Shown in pieces: positions 29,758 through 40,551 of a DNA stretch of 45,882 nucleotides (the stretch's first letter is position 1; each line of letters opens with the position of its first letter). Source of the stretch: a virus; the IMG/VR virus record IMGVR_UViG_3300033144_001577, positions 1 to 45,882 of that record; one strand, written 5' to 3'. The notes beneath the pieces were generated by a model. That model was not told where the DNA came from. It did not search any database and was given only the letters and a program-made list of their open reading frames with translations. The position numbers and the translations under genes were made by a program.

Positions 29758-32169
29758 ATGGGTAACAATAATGTAACCTCAACTATCCCTGCTTTCATAG
29801 GAGGGGTAAGTCAACAGAGTCCTGCCCTTCGGTTAAAGACTCAGTGTGATGCCTTGGATAATGGTCACTGTACCGTGGGTGATGGCCTCACTCCAAGACC
29901 TAATGGTGATGTGGTTAAGGTCATTGGTGCTATATCAGCAGCAACCGGAATGAAGGTTCATAAGATTGATCGAGATGTTTCGGAGAAGTATATTGTTGTT
30001 TTTACAACTAATGCTATAACTCCTATCAAAGTATTTAAGTTGGATGGTACTGAAATATCTTCTGTCCTGTATGGCTACTATGATTCTGATGATGTGTTTC
30101 ATGCTGACAATGATATGAAGAAGTATTTAAGTGATGGTGGCATAACCGATGCGAAGAAGCAAATTAAGGTTGTATCTATCGCTGATTACACCATAGTTGT
30201 TAACACAATGAAAACTACCGCTATGGAAGTAGCTACCACTACTGCTCAAACAGATATAGCATTTGCTCATCTTAAAGCCTGTCATGCTGGGAACTATAAG
30301 ATAACTTACAAGTATGATGTTGATGGAACTCCGACATCCTATACCACAACCGTCACTGCCACGTACGTTGATGGAGTTTTAAATAAAGACTCTGATGATA
30401 TTGTGGATGAGTTCTATTCTAATAATCCGAATGGCGCGCATTTAACTCTCAATTCTGATAATAATATTTTAAGGATAGTACCTACAGCAACAGTGGACGA
30501 TGGTACTTTGAGAATCATGTGCCAAGATCCTTATGGTGGTCAAGACTTAATGCCTATCAATTTTTGTGAAGTAGATAGTATTGATAAACTCCCCCCATCT
30601 TTACAAGGAGATTACGTTATAAAGGTTGGTGGTGATAATGATATGTCTCAAGATGATTACTATATGAAGTTCTGGTATGATGAACAGAAATGGGTAGAAG
30701 ATGTTGGCTTTGGGTTAACATATCAGTTAGACGCAGATACGATGCCTCACAGGTTAATGCGAACCGGTGCTGATGAATTCACGTTTGCTACTTGTGATTG
30801 GGCAGAACGAACAGTTGGTGATAATGATACTAATCCGGTACCTTCATTTATTGGCTCAGTAATAAATTATGTCTTATTTGGAAAGAACAGACTTTGGTTT
30901 TTATCAACTCAAAATTCTATTGGATCAAAAGCTGGGAAGTATTTTAACTATTTTGCCAGCACGGTTATGGATGTACTTGATGATGATCCTATTGATGTTG
31001 CTGGTTCTGGAGAACAGGTCACAAACTTTAGATCCGGAAAAGGTTTTGATGGTGGTCTATTCCTGATATCTGATGAAGAACAATTTGCGTTAACTTCTGG
31101 TGAACAGCTGATGACTCCAAAGTCAGTAGCTATCGATCCTACCACTGCCTATACTGCCGATCCTATTGCTGATCCAATTAAGCTGGGTTCTGACATTTAT
31201 TTCGTATCACCTAAAGGTTCCTACCTATCAATCCGGGAATATACAATCATGCCGGATACTCTAATGAAGAATGCTTATGATGTGACTGCTCATGTTCCGA
31301 AGTATATTCCTGCCGGTGACGTAATGATGGCTGGGTGTAATATATTGGACATGTTATTTGTTCACTCAACTGCTAACGAAAAGCATTTATACATTCATAA
31401 GTTCCTATGGGATGGTGATAAGAAGGTTCAGCAAGCTTGGTACCGCTGGACATTTGCTGATGATATAAAAGGTATCGTGACGTTTGGTACTGTACTCTAT
31501 CTCTTATTCTATAATGCTACCGATGGTTATATTTTGGAAAGCTTTAACCTTGAGAATATCGAAACAGACAGTCAAGATTTTAGATACTATCTGGATCACC
31601 TTAAAAGTTATGACAATGGTTCCTACGATGAGTCTGACACAACTTTCGATCTGGACGTTGATACTGGTGAAGCTGGTGCCGGATGGACAGTGGTCGATGC
31701 TTCAGACAACACTGAAGTCTGCTCCGGGTTCACTTTAGCTGGCACTACGTTAACATTCACTGAAGCAGATGAGTCTGAAAATACCTATTATGTTGGGTTG
31801 GATTATGAGATGCGAATGAGGTTCAGCCAATGGTATCTGAGAGATGGTGATGGTAATGCCCTGATATCCGGAAATCTGGTTGTGAGGAATTTAACTTTAT
31901 CGTTTAAGGATACAGGCTACTTTAATATTGAAGTTACACCATTCAACCGTGATACAAATAGTGATACCTTATCCGAAACCTATTCAGGTATTAAGGTGGG
32001 TGAGTCTGTACTTGGAGAGATCACTCTGCTTACCGGGGAAGAAACCTTTCCCATTATAGCAGATGCGCGGAGAACAATCATTGAATTGGTATCTGATAGT
32101 TATTTACCTGTCAGTATACAATTAGGTGCTTGGAGTGGAACTTACGTAAATAATGCGAGGATTGTTTAA
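29758..32169 (+). CDS. Tail tubular protein B, T7 gp12-like (803 aa)
   Basis: Forms the tail nozzle. The N-terminus (TIPAFIGGVSQQSPALRLKT) and LDNGHCTVGDGLTPRP are characteristic of the T7 gp12 family, whose length (794) is close. The C-terminal part contains the expected beta-rich DYEMRMRFSQWYLRDGDGNA. Starts two bases after gp11 and is followed immediately by the next ATG. Confidence 0.94.
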   Translation: MGNNNVTSTIPAFIGGVSQQSPALRLKTQCDALDNGHCTVGDGLTPRPNGDVVKVIGAISAATGMKVHKIDRDVSEKYIVVFTTNAITPIKVFKLDGTEISSVLYGYYDSDDVFHADNDMKKYLSDGGITDAKKQIKVVSIADYTIVVNTMKTTAMEVATTTAQTDIAFAHLKACHAGNYKITYKYDVDGTPTSYTTTVTATYVDGVLNKDSDDIVDEFYSNNPNGAHLTLNSDNNILRIVPTATVDDGTLRIMCQDPYGGQDLMPINFCEVDSIDKLPPSLQGDYVIKVGGDNDMSQDDYYMKFWYDEQKWVEDVGFGLTYQLDADTMPHRLMRTGADEFTFATCDWAERTVGDNDTNPVPSFIGSVINYVLFGKNRLWFLSTQNSIGSKAGKYFNYFASTVMDVLDDDPIDVAGSGEQVTNFRSGKGFDGGLFLISDEEQFALTSGEQLMTPKSVAIDPTTAYTADPIADPIKLGSDIYFVSPKGSYLSIREYTIMPDTLMKNAYDVTAHVPKYIPAGDVMMAGCNILDMLFVHSTANEKHLYIHKFLWDGDKKVQQAWYRWTFADDIKGIVTFGTVLYLLFYNATDGYILESFNLENIETDSQDFRYYLDHLKSYDNGSYDESDTTFDLDVDTGEAGAGWTVVDASDNTEVCSGFTLAGTTLTFTEADESENTYYVGLDYEMRMRFSQWYLRDGDGNALISGNLVVRNLTLSFKDTGYFNIEVTPFNRDTNSDTLSETYSGIKVGESVLGEITLLTGEETFPIIADARRTIIELVSDSYLPVSIQLGAWSGTYVNNARIV

Positions 32170-32637
32170 ATGTTAAGATATAAACAAATCACATTAAGTG
32201 AAGTTGACTTTCTGGAAACAATGGTTCTCAGACAAGCTGACATAGATGAAATGAGGGTGTCTACAGGGTTTAGCAAGCCTTGGGATGCCCTCAAGTACTC
32301 CATTGCTCATTCAAGTGAATGGACAGAAGCTTGCTATAATGATGAAACAGGCGAAATAATTATGGTATTCGGTTTAGGAAAGGCTGAAAGTTTTGGAGTA
32401 CCTTGGATGGTGGGAAGTCCATCTATGAAAAAACATAAAAAGGTATTGATGCGATATGCGAAAAAAGTAATTGAACAGATGCTTAGTGAGTTTAATGAGT
32501 TAATAAATTATGTTGATTCAAGAAATGATCAGCATATTCATTGGCTTAAACATATGGGTTTCAAATTCGATGAATCGAAAGATGTTTGTATTGGAAAAAT
32601 ACCTTTTAGATATTTCTATAAAAGGAGGAATGAATAA
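32170..32637 (+). CDS. Internal virion / GNAT-like protein, T7 gp13-like (155 aa)
   Basis: Begins directly after the gp12 stop (TAAATG). The pattern of T7 gp13-type proteins, a degenerate acetyltransferase fold, is visible: an N-terminal helix pair, a beta segment (GEIIMVFGLGKAES), WMVGSPSMKKHKKVLMRYAK and the terminal HWLKHMGFKF. The fold suggests assembly of the internal core rather than catalysis. TAATG overlap with the next gene. Confidence 0.75.
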   Translation: MLRYKQITLSEVDFLETMVLRQADIDEMRVSTGFSKPWDALKYSIAHSSEWTEACYNDETGEIIMVFGLGKAESFGVPWMVGSPSMKKHKKVLMRYAKKVIEQMLSEFNELINYVDSRNDQHIHWLKHMGFKFDESKDVCIGKIPFRYFYKRRNE

Positions 32638-33188
32638 TGTGTTCTCCAACTTTAATGATGGTTGGGATGGCAGCAATGTCTATGGCACAATCTGCAATAG
32701 CTACTAATGCTCAAAATGATCAGGCTGAAGCTGAGGGTGAAGCTGCCAATCGTGCTGCCTCTTATGATTACCAACAGCTTGCTGCTGAGAAAAGTGAGTT
32801 AGATGAACAAGCCGCGCACGAGAAATTAAAGAGACAACTTCAAACTCGTAGAGAACATGGTCGTTTAGCTGTTGCTCAGGGTGAAGCTGGCGTTGGGGGT
32901 AACTCTACAATGAGGATATTAAACAACTCTATGATGCAGGGATCTTTTGATGTTGGTGTGATTGAAGCTAATCGGGCATCCAAGGCAAGACAAATCACTG
33001 CTGGGGTTGATTCTACTCATGCAAGAAATCAAGGTCGCATTAATATGGCTGAAGCCAGTTCAGTTAGTCAAGGTGCTGGTATACTGAATATGGGTATGGC
33101 TGGTGTATCTGGTGGTGCTGAAGGTTACATGATGGGTAAATCAATGTTCAGTGGTAAAACTATGGCTACAAAAACAGGGGTAAAATAA
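32637..33188 (+). CDS. Internal virion protein, T7 gp14-like (183 aa)
   Basis: Begins MCSPTLMMVGMAAMSMAQ, a hydrophobic start as in gp14, and continues with an alanine-rich coiled-coil (AEAEGEAANRAASYDYQQLA, EKLKRQLQTRREHGRL) and a Gly/Met-rich tail. T7 gp14 is 196 aa. It is ejected into the outer membrane to form the entry channel. Confidence 0.82.
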   Translation: MCSPTLMMVGMAAMSMAQSAIATNAQNDQAEAEGEAANRAASYDYQQLAAEKSELDEQAAHEKLKRQLQTRREHGRLAVAQGEAGVGGNSTMRILNNSMMQGSFDVGVIEANRASKARQITAGVDSTHARNQGRINMAEASSVSQGAGILNMGMAGVSGGAEGYMMGKSMFSGKTMATKTGVK

Positions 33189-33189
33189 T

Positions 33190-34779
33190 ATGCCAAGGTC
33201 GGTTAAGAAAGGTTTAAAAGGTCAGAAGAGAATTGTTGATAAAGAAACATTTGACTTTTCTACTCCCTCACGAAGTGTGAATGCAAGACCTGTCGATCCG
33301 TATGAACAACAAGCTCCCAGCGCAAAGGCTAAGAATATCATAGATTTTATTGATAACTTTAAGTCAGCTGGGAGATCAGTGACACAGGCTAATGAAGTTT
33401 ACAAAGCTGATCAAAAGGAGAAAGGTGCTGCTACTAAACGTAGAGGCGAAGAAGCTCCAACAAATTCCCATTGGGCATTCTTAGAAGGATACGAGAACCT
33501 TGATGGTGAAGTTGGTACCGGGGGATTTAAAATCCAAGTTGATAAATTAATGTCTGAATCTGCTGATATGCCTGTGGATGAATTTGAAGGTTCACTTGAT
33601 AAGTTGTTTGTAGACAGTATCAATGGTCGATCTGATAGTTATATCAAGGGATTCTTCCCTAAAGCTAAACACTATATAGAGCAAGCAGAACAGACATACA
33701 CGAAACAGCAAAAAACTAAATTAGTTAGTGAGCATAGGAGTAAGCTCACATCTAAATTCAGAGATGATTTAAGTATTCTTTATTCAAAAGATAGTGAACT
33801 TTCATTCTCAGAAAGAGCAGAGGAGTTACATGCTGCCTTAGTTTCGGAACAGAGCTTTGCTGAAAGGTTTAAGTTAGGTTCAAAGAAAGATGTCAGTGAT
33901 GTGTTTGTAGATACCCTGATATCCAATGCAACAATTTCTGGCAATACTCCATTACTCGATGCATTCACTATTGAAGATAAGCATGGTATCAGACTCATGG
34001 ATGTTGAAGATTACTCTGGTAAAATTATCAGAGGAAAAATCGCAGCTGAGAATACCAAAGCAGCAAATGATAATGCTGCCATAGCTGCGGAGAAAGTTGC
34101 TCAGAAAAAAATAGCAGATAATGTCCAGAGAGTTATTCATGAATCAATAGCTGATAACAATATGACGAAAGCACGTGCTGAAATATTAGCTTATGAACGA
34201 TTCATACCTCCAGCTACTTTTGGTAAGATGCTTGCAGAAGTCGATAAAGGAGCTGATGCCTCATCCTTTGGTAAATATACTAATGCTGATGACCATAATT
34301 ATCTGTTCAATAAAGCTTGCTCAGGTCAACTTACTCCTGAAGATCAGCGTAAGTATCGACTGAAGTTAACCAAAGATGACTATATGAAAATTGGGGAAGT
34401 TGATGCTCGTGCAAAAGCCTCTGCTGCCAAGTCTGGATCAACTATACCTAAGTATATGAAAAAAGCTAATGAATATAAAAAGATACTTAGGACTTTGGTT
34501 ACCGGTGATAAACTGGTTGAACTGTATAAACTTCCTGAAAAGATAAAGATAGCAAAGGCTACTCATTTATGGAACCTTGCAATTCAAGAAGAGTTAATAA
34601 CAAATGGTGCAAAGAATTTGGACTTCACTTTTTATTACAAGAAGATGACCGATATAGCAAAAATAGTAGTTAGTGGTGATAAAGAGAAACCAGCAACTAA
34701 ACCTACTGGTGGTCATTTAGGTCATCAGGTAACAGAAGAAAAAGAGGATAAAACTCTACATACCCGTTTCAATAAATAA
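33190..34779 (+). CDS. Internal virion protein, T7 gp15-like (529 aa)
   Basis: Position and composition fit gp15: between gp14- and gp16-like genes, rich in charged helices. It is shorter than T7 gp15 (747 aa). The sequence has a PSAKAKNIIDFIDNFKS element near the start that is typical of these proteins. It forms the periplasmic tunnel during DNA entry. The C-terminus is low-complexity (KPTGGHLGHQVTEEKEDKTL). Confidence 0.75.
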   Translation: MPRSVKKGLKGQKRIVDKETFDFSTPSRSVNARPVDPYEQQAPSAKAKNIIDFIDNFKSAGRSVTQANEVYKADQKEKGAATKRRGEEAPTNSHWAFLEGYENLDGEVGTGGFKIQVDKLMSESADMPVDEFEGSLDKLFVDSINGRSDSYIKGFFPKAKHYIEQAEQTYTKQQKTKLVSEHRSKLTSKFRDDLSILYSKDSELSFSERAEELHAALVSEQSFAERFKLGSKKDVSDVFVDTLISNATISGNTPLLDAFTIEDKHGIRLMDVEDYSGKIIRGKIAAENTKAANDNAAIAAEKVAQKKIADNVQRVIHESIADNNMTKARAEILAYERFIPPATFGKMLAEVDKGADASSFGKYTNADDHNYLFNKACSGQLTPEDQRKYRLKLTKDDYMKIGEVDARAKASAAKSGSTIPKYMKKANEYKKILRTLVTGDKLVELYKLPEKIKIAKATHLWNLAIQEELITNGAKNLDFTFYYKKMTDIAKIVVSGDKEKPATKPTGGHLGHQVTEEKEDKTLHTRFNK

Positions 34780-34790
34780 GGAATTAAACT

Positions 34791-37700
34791 ATGTACATTG
34801 CTGAAGAGTACGAACCAATTAAGACAGATCAAGAGAAAGCAAATGAAGTTGGAAAATTGACGGCACCGGCTCAATCAGAAGAAGAGATTGAAGAGAATAA
34901 ACAGTTTAAACAGACCTCTAATGAAACTGGTGTGACCGGGGAACTACCAGAAGTTAAAGAGTTTTGGACAGTTGATAAGATTGACAAGGCGTATGCTGAC
35001 GGACGGTTAAGTGGTCAAGCAGCTACTGATCTATTCATTGATGTTCAATTACAAGGTAACATCTATGACATGGATGAAGAGTCAATTGATATAGCCTATG
35101 AAACAAATAAAATAAATCAATCACAGTGGGGTAACTGGAAGATGAAAGATCAGATGCCCTTCTGGTTTCAAGCCGCTGACTTTGGTCGTGCTGCTGGAAA
35201 AGCTATCGAAGATGAACTTGAATCTAACATTAATGCTGGCTTAGAGCTTATCAATTTAGCCATACCTGAAGGATCTGAGTATGATCCGGTTGAGTTTGAT
35301 GTGGTTGAAGAACCTCAGACTCTTGCCGGCGGGATAGTGAAAGGTGGACTTCAGTTCGCAATTCCGTTTGTTGCTGCTGGCAAGCTGTTAAAAGCCAGTT
35401 CAATTTTAACTAAACTTGGGAAGTCCGAAGCTGTTATTGCTGCTGTTGCCCGGTACCCAAAACTCATGCCTATGCTCCAAGAGTCTGCAAAGTTCATGGC
35501 TCAGGGCGCGGTAGCTGATTATGTTGGCTTTGATGCCTACGAAGGTCGACTCAGTGATATGATGGGAGAACACAATCTCCTGCCAGAGTATCTCCACTTT
35601 ATGAGAACCAATCCGAACAACCCGGCTCCACTTGAAAGACTCAAGACAGCTATGGAAGGTTTAGGTATTGGTATGGGAGTTGATGCTATCCTGATGGCAC
35701 TCCGTGGAACCAAAGCTGTATTACATCAGAGATGGAATAATAGGCGTGATCGCATTGCTAAGAATATCAAGATGAAACATCCTGAATTAATGGATGAGGT
35801 GGACGGTATGAAGCCCAAGGCTAAAAAGGCTGCATCTTCCGAAGGGGGTAACAAGGGTGGAAAAAAGATCGATGAACCTACGCGCTCTGACAAGCCCATT
35901 CCTGCGATGAAACTTGGTAGAATCTTCAATAAGGTCGGAGGTACTATTGATCCGGAGTTTTCTGATAATTTCATGGCAAAGATCGAAGATGCCGATGGTG
36001 CTGGGGATTTGTTTGCTCATATTATGGATGAAGTTCCATTTGAGAAGCATGTCCAGACACACAAGATGACCGAAGAGATAGCCTTAAAAGATATCTCAAA
36101 GTTAGCAAAGAAGTATGGTGGTCAACCAAAGCTCATGGCTAAAGCCCTATTGAATGAATTTGATGGTATCACTGTTGAGAACCTGACCGCTAAGGTTCGG
36201 GGTTTTGATATGTTCGCAGTAAAGTATGCCAAAGAAACCAAAGCGTATTGTAAAAAAATTGCAAAGACCGGTACACCTGAAGAGATCCTTAAAGCTAAAC
36301 AGCATTTAATATGTCTGTCTGAACTTCAAGACAGGCTATACGGCATCAGATCTGAGAGTGGTAGACTACTTAATTCAATGAAGATGACACGGAAAGAATC
36401 CCGATTTAAGATTAGTGATCTGAACTTGGAAGAGTCCATGGATGATATTGAGAATATCCGGAAGGTCATTAGAAAGATTGGTAACACTGGTCATGGTGAA
36501 GTCATGGAACAAGCACGTTATCTTCATAAAGGCGGCTGGGCTAACTTCTGGTTAACCTATTCGCAGACTTCAAAGCTTTGGGGTTTAGCTACTCATGCCA
36601 GAAATAACGTATCGCAGTTAGCTGCTTTAGGAACAAAGTTGACTGCTCGTGGAATTGGTTCAGTAATTCAATCCTTAGTTAAACAGGATGCTCGATATAT
36701 GAAAGCTTACAAGTCAGAATTAATTGGACTTGGGCATGGCTGGAGTATGGCAATGAAGGGCATGAAAAAGTTATCTCCGACATGGCGTGAAGCTAAAGAA
36801 CTCGATGTTCCGTTCGCTGTTGCTGTTCGGGAGAATCCGGATATTGGAAACTTCTGGAAAGCTATAATTGGACGTAAGCCGGTGCTCGATGCAAGTTCAA
36901 AGATTGATGTTGTTGAAGCCACCATACAAGCTCGATTAGGTGGTCTTGGTACCGTTGCTGATACTTTAATGAAGGTTCCCTTTCATGCACTGGTAGGCGT
37001 TGATGAGGCATTTAAGAATGTTGCTTCATACTCTGACTACTTCGGAAAGATCGCAAATGAAGGGTTAGACTTAGGTCATCATGGTAAGAATCTCGATGAT
37101 TACGTTAAAGATCAGGTCAAGGATGGTAGACCGGATATGCTTAAAGAGAGTCTTGGTGCTGGTCGAGAGGTCACATTCCAAGAAGACCTGGGGGAAACTT
37201 CCAGGAGAGCTTTAAACTTTTTGAACAATACCAAGTTAGGTTTAGGTATACGAGCATTATATATCCCTTTTTATAGTATTGCTATCAACTTAGCCAAGTA
37301 TCCTGTTAAGAATTCTGCTCTTGGAGTCCTTGCAAAAAGTGTCCGAGCAGATCTGGCTCAAGGTGGTGTCAAAGCTTATGAGACTGCAACTAAAATGGCA
37401 TTCGGTACTGGCATGACTATTTGGGGCTGGGGTCTACATGCTGATAATCGTATAACCGGTACCATTCTCCCGGAAGACAGAGAGATGTATCGATCAGCAC
37501 AACGTAAAGAGTTCAGTTATAAAGCTGATAATGGGAAGAGCTATTCACTATTGAGTGGCGCGCCTTTTACACTCTGGTTACTGCTTGGTGCCAATATGCA
37601 TAGAGCATACGATGAATACCAGAATTACAATAATGATCCTGCAATGGACAAGGAAGCTGATACTGTTTTGGCTGCACTGGCTTCAATCCCTGTTGATTAT

Positions 37701-38450
37701 GTGATTGGAAATACTTGGATGCAGGGTGCCAAAGACTTCATGACAATCGTAACAGATCCAAATAAACTTACTGCTAAAGGTCAGAAGATCGTTGGCAGAC
37801 AGATGGAAGGTCTATTTCCTTTAGGCACTGGTAACCTTTATGATTGGATTAGGAATGAATTTGGCGAAGAGAATTACCTTTATGAGTTGAATACAATAGT
37901 TGATGTATTCCGGAAGAAGGTTGCTACATTCGCTAAGACTGATGCAATCATACGTAGGGATGCCCTGTATGGTCATCAACAAAAGAAAACTCAAGATGCC
38001 TTAGCTATGATTAGTAAGGGAGGTGAACCTGATCCAGCAGCTGAAGAGTTACTCCGGGTTAAATATAAGTTAACTCCATTTCGTGAATATGTTCAACACA
38101 GTGGAGTGCCGGTCAACATTAATCCTAAACAGGTTGATGAGATCGAAGAGATCTATTCTAAACTTACGGATACCGGGGAAGCTGAAGGTAAAACCTTAAA
38201 GGAATATCTGAATGATTGGATTAAAACTGATGAATACAAAAAGGAAATTTTAACTGATGCTCACAAGAAGGAAGAGTTGGGTAAAATTATTGCCAAGTAT
38301 CGTAGAGCTTCTGTTGATACTTTTATTGATAATAATGAAAAGATCAAAGAGATAATTAAACAGAAGAAGAATTTAAAATATTACGGTACGTCCGAAGGTA
38401 ACGAAGGAGATGCTATGACACAGTTGATAGAGTTAGGAAAGTTGGAATAA
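34791..38450 (+). CDS. Internal virion protein, T7 gp16-like (1219 aa)
   Basis: Largest protein; follows the gp15-like gene and precedes the fibre as gp16 does (1318 aa). It contains amphipathic helices and a hydrophobic segment (TLAGGIVKGGLQFAIPFVAA), and a C-terminal helical region ending TQLIELGKLE. The N-terminal soluble lytic transglycosylase domain found in T7 gp16 is not visible: I see no ES...G..Q motif in the first 200 residues. Cell-wall opening may be delegated to another virion protein. TAATG overlap with the fibre gene. Confidence 0.78.
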   Translation: MYIAEEYEPIKTDQEKANEVGKLTAPAQSEEEIEENKQFKQTSNETGVTGELPEVKEFWTVDKIDKAYADGRLSGQAATDLFIDVQLQGNIYDMDEESIDIAYETNKINQSQWGNWKMKDQMPFWFQAADFGRAAGKAIEDELESNINAGLELINLAIPEGSEYDPVEFDVVEEPQTLAGGIVKGGLQFAIPFVAAGKLLKASSILTKLGKSEAVIAAVARYPKLMPMLQESAKFMAQGAVADYVGFDAYEGRLSDMMGEHNLLPEYLHFMRTNPNNPAPLERLKTAMEGLGIGMGVDAILMALRGTKAVLHQRWNNRRDRIAKNIKMKHPELMDEVDGMKPKAKKAASSEGGNKGGKKIDEPTRSDKPIPAMKLGRIFNKVGGTIDPEFSDNFMAKIEDADGAGDLFAHIMDEVPFEKHVQTHKMTEEIALKDISKLAKKYGGQPKLMAKALLNEFDGITVENLTAKVRGFDMFAVKYAKETKAYCKKIAKTGTPEEILKAKQHLICLSELQDRLYGIRSESGRLLNSMKMTRKESRFKISDLNLEESMDDIENIRKVIRKIGNTGHGEVMEQARYLHKGGWANFWLTYSQTSKLWGLATHARNNVSQLAALGTKLTARGIGSVIQSLVKQDARYMKAYKSELIGLGHGWSMAMKGMKKLSPTWREAKELDVPFAVAVRENPDIGNFWKAIIGRKPVLDASSKIDVVEATIQARLGGLGTVADTLMKVPFHALVGVDEAFKNVASYSDYFGKIANEGLDLGHHGKNLDDYVKDQVKDGRPDMLKESLGAGREVTFQEDLGETSRRALNFLNNTKLGLGIRALYIPFYSIAINLAKYPVKNSALGVLAKSVRADLAQGGVKAYETATKMAFGTGMTIWGWGLHADNRITGTILPEDREMYRSAQRKEFSYKADNGKSYSLLSGAPFTLWLLLGANMHRAYDEYQNYNNDPAMDKEADTVLAALASIPVDYVIGNTWMQGAKDFMTIVTDPNKLTAKGQKIVGRQMEGLFPLGTGNLYDWIRNEFGEENYLYELNTIVDVFRKKVATFAKTDAIIRRDALYGHQQKKTQDALAMISKGGEPDPAAEELLRVKYKLTPFREYVQHSGVPVNINPKQVDEIEEIYSKLTDTGEAEGKTLKEYLNDWIKTDEYKKEILTDAHKKEELGKIIAKYRRASVDTFIDNNEKIKEIIKQKKNLKYYGTSEGNEGDAMTQLIELGKLE

Positions 38451-40252
38451 TGTCATATTATAGTTTCGCAAATTATACGGGAGATGGGGATATGGTTAAT
38501 TATACTATCCCCTGCCCGTACATATTGGAAAGTCATATTAAAGTTTACGTTCAAGGGATATTGAAAACTGCTGATCTTCATTACACTTTCCTTACCAGTA
38601 GTGCAATTCAGTTCAGTACTGCTCCCCTCTTGAATGAACTAATAACAATTAAACGGGAGAGTGGTAGGGATGCCCGATTGGTCGAGTTCACAACTGGTTC
38701 AATTTTAAGTGAAGACGATCAGAACATGGACTCTACACAGTTGTTCTATTTAATGCAGGAGGCATTTGATAGCCTTGTCTTAGCTGGAAATGAGGATGGA
38801 GCAATCTTTACTTCCCCTGAAGCTATACTGAATGCGTTAACTGCTTCGATAACTTCAAGTGAACTTACTGCTGACCTTATGGCACCAATTGGTTACACTG
38901 CTCAAGAATATGTGAACATTGCAATCCATGAGTATGATGAAGATGGCGATGCAGTGTATGAAGACGAAGTATTTCACACAGGTCATTCGAGAATAAAAGT
39001 TTCTGAAGAAGCAATAACATTGCTTGTAGAAGACGTTGGCGGTAATGCTGCTTCCCTTATTGTTCAAGCTGAAGCTATAGCAGCAGTGGTAGCAGATGTT
39101 GATGGTAATGCTGCTGCCCTTATTATTCAATCTGATGCAATAGATGCAGTGGTATCAGACGTTTCCGGGCATACTTCTTTGTTATCTTTAATGGCAAATG
39201 AGTTCTTTGTTAAGCTCGATGATAATGGCAACGTGGCTGGATTCGGAATATATAACGCTGAGGAGACTTCACAGTTCATAGTTAATGTTGATCAGTTCGC
39301 TATCATTGCAGCTGATGGTGAAGGTGAGACTTATGTTCCCTTCATAGTTGACACAGAGACAGGATTGGTAGGCATTGATGGTAACTTACTGGTTACTGGA
39401 TCTATCACTGCTCCTGCTATTGGTGCCGGGATAGTCACTGCAACTCATATTGCTGCTGCCACCATTGCTGCCGGTAATATAGTATTAGGTACAATCACTG
39501 CTGCTCAGATAGCTGAAAATACTATCTCAGCAAATCGAATCATTGAGGGTGCAATCACTGGAACGTATATTTCAGAAGATGCTATCTCAACTATGCATGT
39601 TGCAGCTAATGCAATAACCGGAACAGAGATTAAAGCTGGTGAAGTCGATACTGATCATTTAGCTGCCTTGAGTGTAGCAACTGCTAAGATTCAAGTTGGT
39701 GCGGTGACTGATACGATTATTGCTAATGGTGCAGTAACAACTCAGAAGGTTTATGCTGGTGCTATCACAGCAACACATATTAGTACGAATGAGATTATTG
39801 CCAGTGCTGCTAATATTAAAAATGCAGTTATCACTGGGGCAAAGATTGCGAACCTTACAGTTGATACTTTACAGATAAAAGGGAATGCTGTCACGGTTCC
39901 TTCAAGTGCATATACAGAAGGATTATTATCAGTTACTACGAGTTCAAATCCCGGCGTTTCTGTACAATCTGTTACTTTAACTGTCAGTGGCGCTAATCCT
40001 GTGTATGTTCATGCAAGTTTTAGCATAAAAGGTGGCACTTCACCTTATAAATTGTACAGAGATAGTACTCTTTTATATTCTAATACTTATGATTATTGGG
40101 TATATGATGAGGACTATGTTGCTGCACAGATTTCCTTTGGATATACTGATACACCAAATGGGGGTTCAGTGACATATTACTTATATGTTAAGGGTGGTGC
40201 TGACGCTTATGCGAAATGCAGAAGCTTATTTGCACTTGAGGTGAAAAAATAA
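38450..40252 (+). CDS. Tail fibre with T7-type N-terminal domain (600 aa)
   Basis: The N-terminal 110 residues match the T7 tail-attachment domain (FANYTGDGDMVNYTIP, VYVQGILKTADLHYTF, ITIKRESGRDARLVEF, AFDSL). A central beta-helix-like repeat region follows (about 290-480), with repeated I..GAIT..I... units (AITGTYISEDAISTMHVAAN). The C-terminal domain is beta-rich. It anchors to the tail and binds the host. It overlaps its neighbours by TAATG on both sides. Confidence 0.92.
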   Translation: MSYYSFANYTGDGDMVNYTIPCPYILESHIKVYVQGILKTADLHYTFLTSSAIQFSTAPLLNELITIKRESGRDARLVEFTTGSILSEDDQNMDSTQLFYLMQEAFDSLVLAGNEDGAIFTSPEAILNALTASITSSELTADLMAPIGYTAQEYVNIAIHEYDEDGDAVYEDEVFHTGHSRIKVSEEAITLLVEDVGGNAASLIVQAEAIAAVVADVDGNAAALIIQSDAIDAVVSDVSGHTSLLSLMANEFFVKLDDNGNVAGFGIYNAEETSQFIVNVDQFAIIAADGEGETYVPFIVDTETGLVGIDGNLLVTGSITAPAIGAGIVTATHIAAATIAAGNIVLGTITAAQIAENTISANRIIEGAITGTYISEDAISTMHVAANAITGTEIKAGEVDTDHLAALSVATAKIQVGAVTDTIIANGAVTTQKVYAGAITATHISTNEIIASAANIKNAVITGAKIANLTVDTLQIKGNAVTVPSSAYTEGLLSVTTSSNPGVSVQSVTLTVSGANPVYVHASFSIKGGTSPYKLYRDSTLLYSNTYDYWVYDEDYVAAQISFGYTDTPNGGSVTYYLYVKGGADAYAKCRSLFALEVKK

Positions 40253-40551
40253 TGCCAAAATACATTGTTTATAATAAGTTAACTGGTGAAATATCAAAGA
40301 CAGGATTCTGTTCTATTAAGGATCTTCACTTACAAGCAGACAATAGTAATGAAGTAGTTATTGAAGGGGAAGCAAATGATATATCACATAAAGTAGTGAA
40401 CGGTAAAGTTGTATCTAAGTTAACAAGTGAAATCAAAAAGGAGATAAAGCCTCAACCCTTTGATGAAACAGAGGTGAAAATAAGGAAGAAGATGAGGCAA
40501 CTTCTTAGAGATCAAGCTATTACTGAACTAACAAAGGATGGTGAACTATAA
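40252..40551 (+). CDS. Fibre-linked small protein (99 aa)
   Basis: TAATG-coupled to the fibre gene. The sequence (MPKYIVYNKLTGEISKTGFC, then LHLQADNSNEVVIEGEANDI, HKVVNGKVVSK) is that of a common small phage protein found next to fibres. It could be a fibre chaperone or a base-plate-attached accessory. Role unproven. Confidence 0.7.
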   Translation: MPKYIVYNKLTGEISKTGFCSIKDLHLQADNSNEVVIEGEANDISHKVVNGKVVSKLTSEIKKEIKPQPFDETEVKIRKKMRQLLRDQAITELTKDGEL

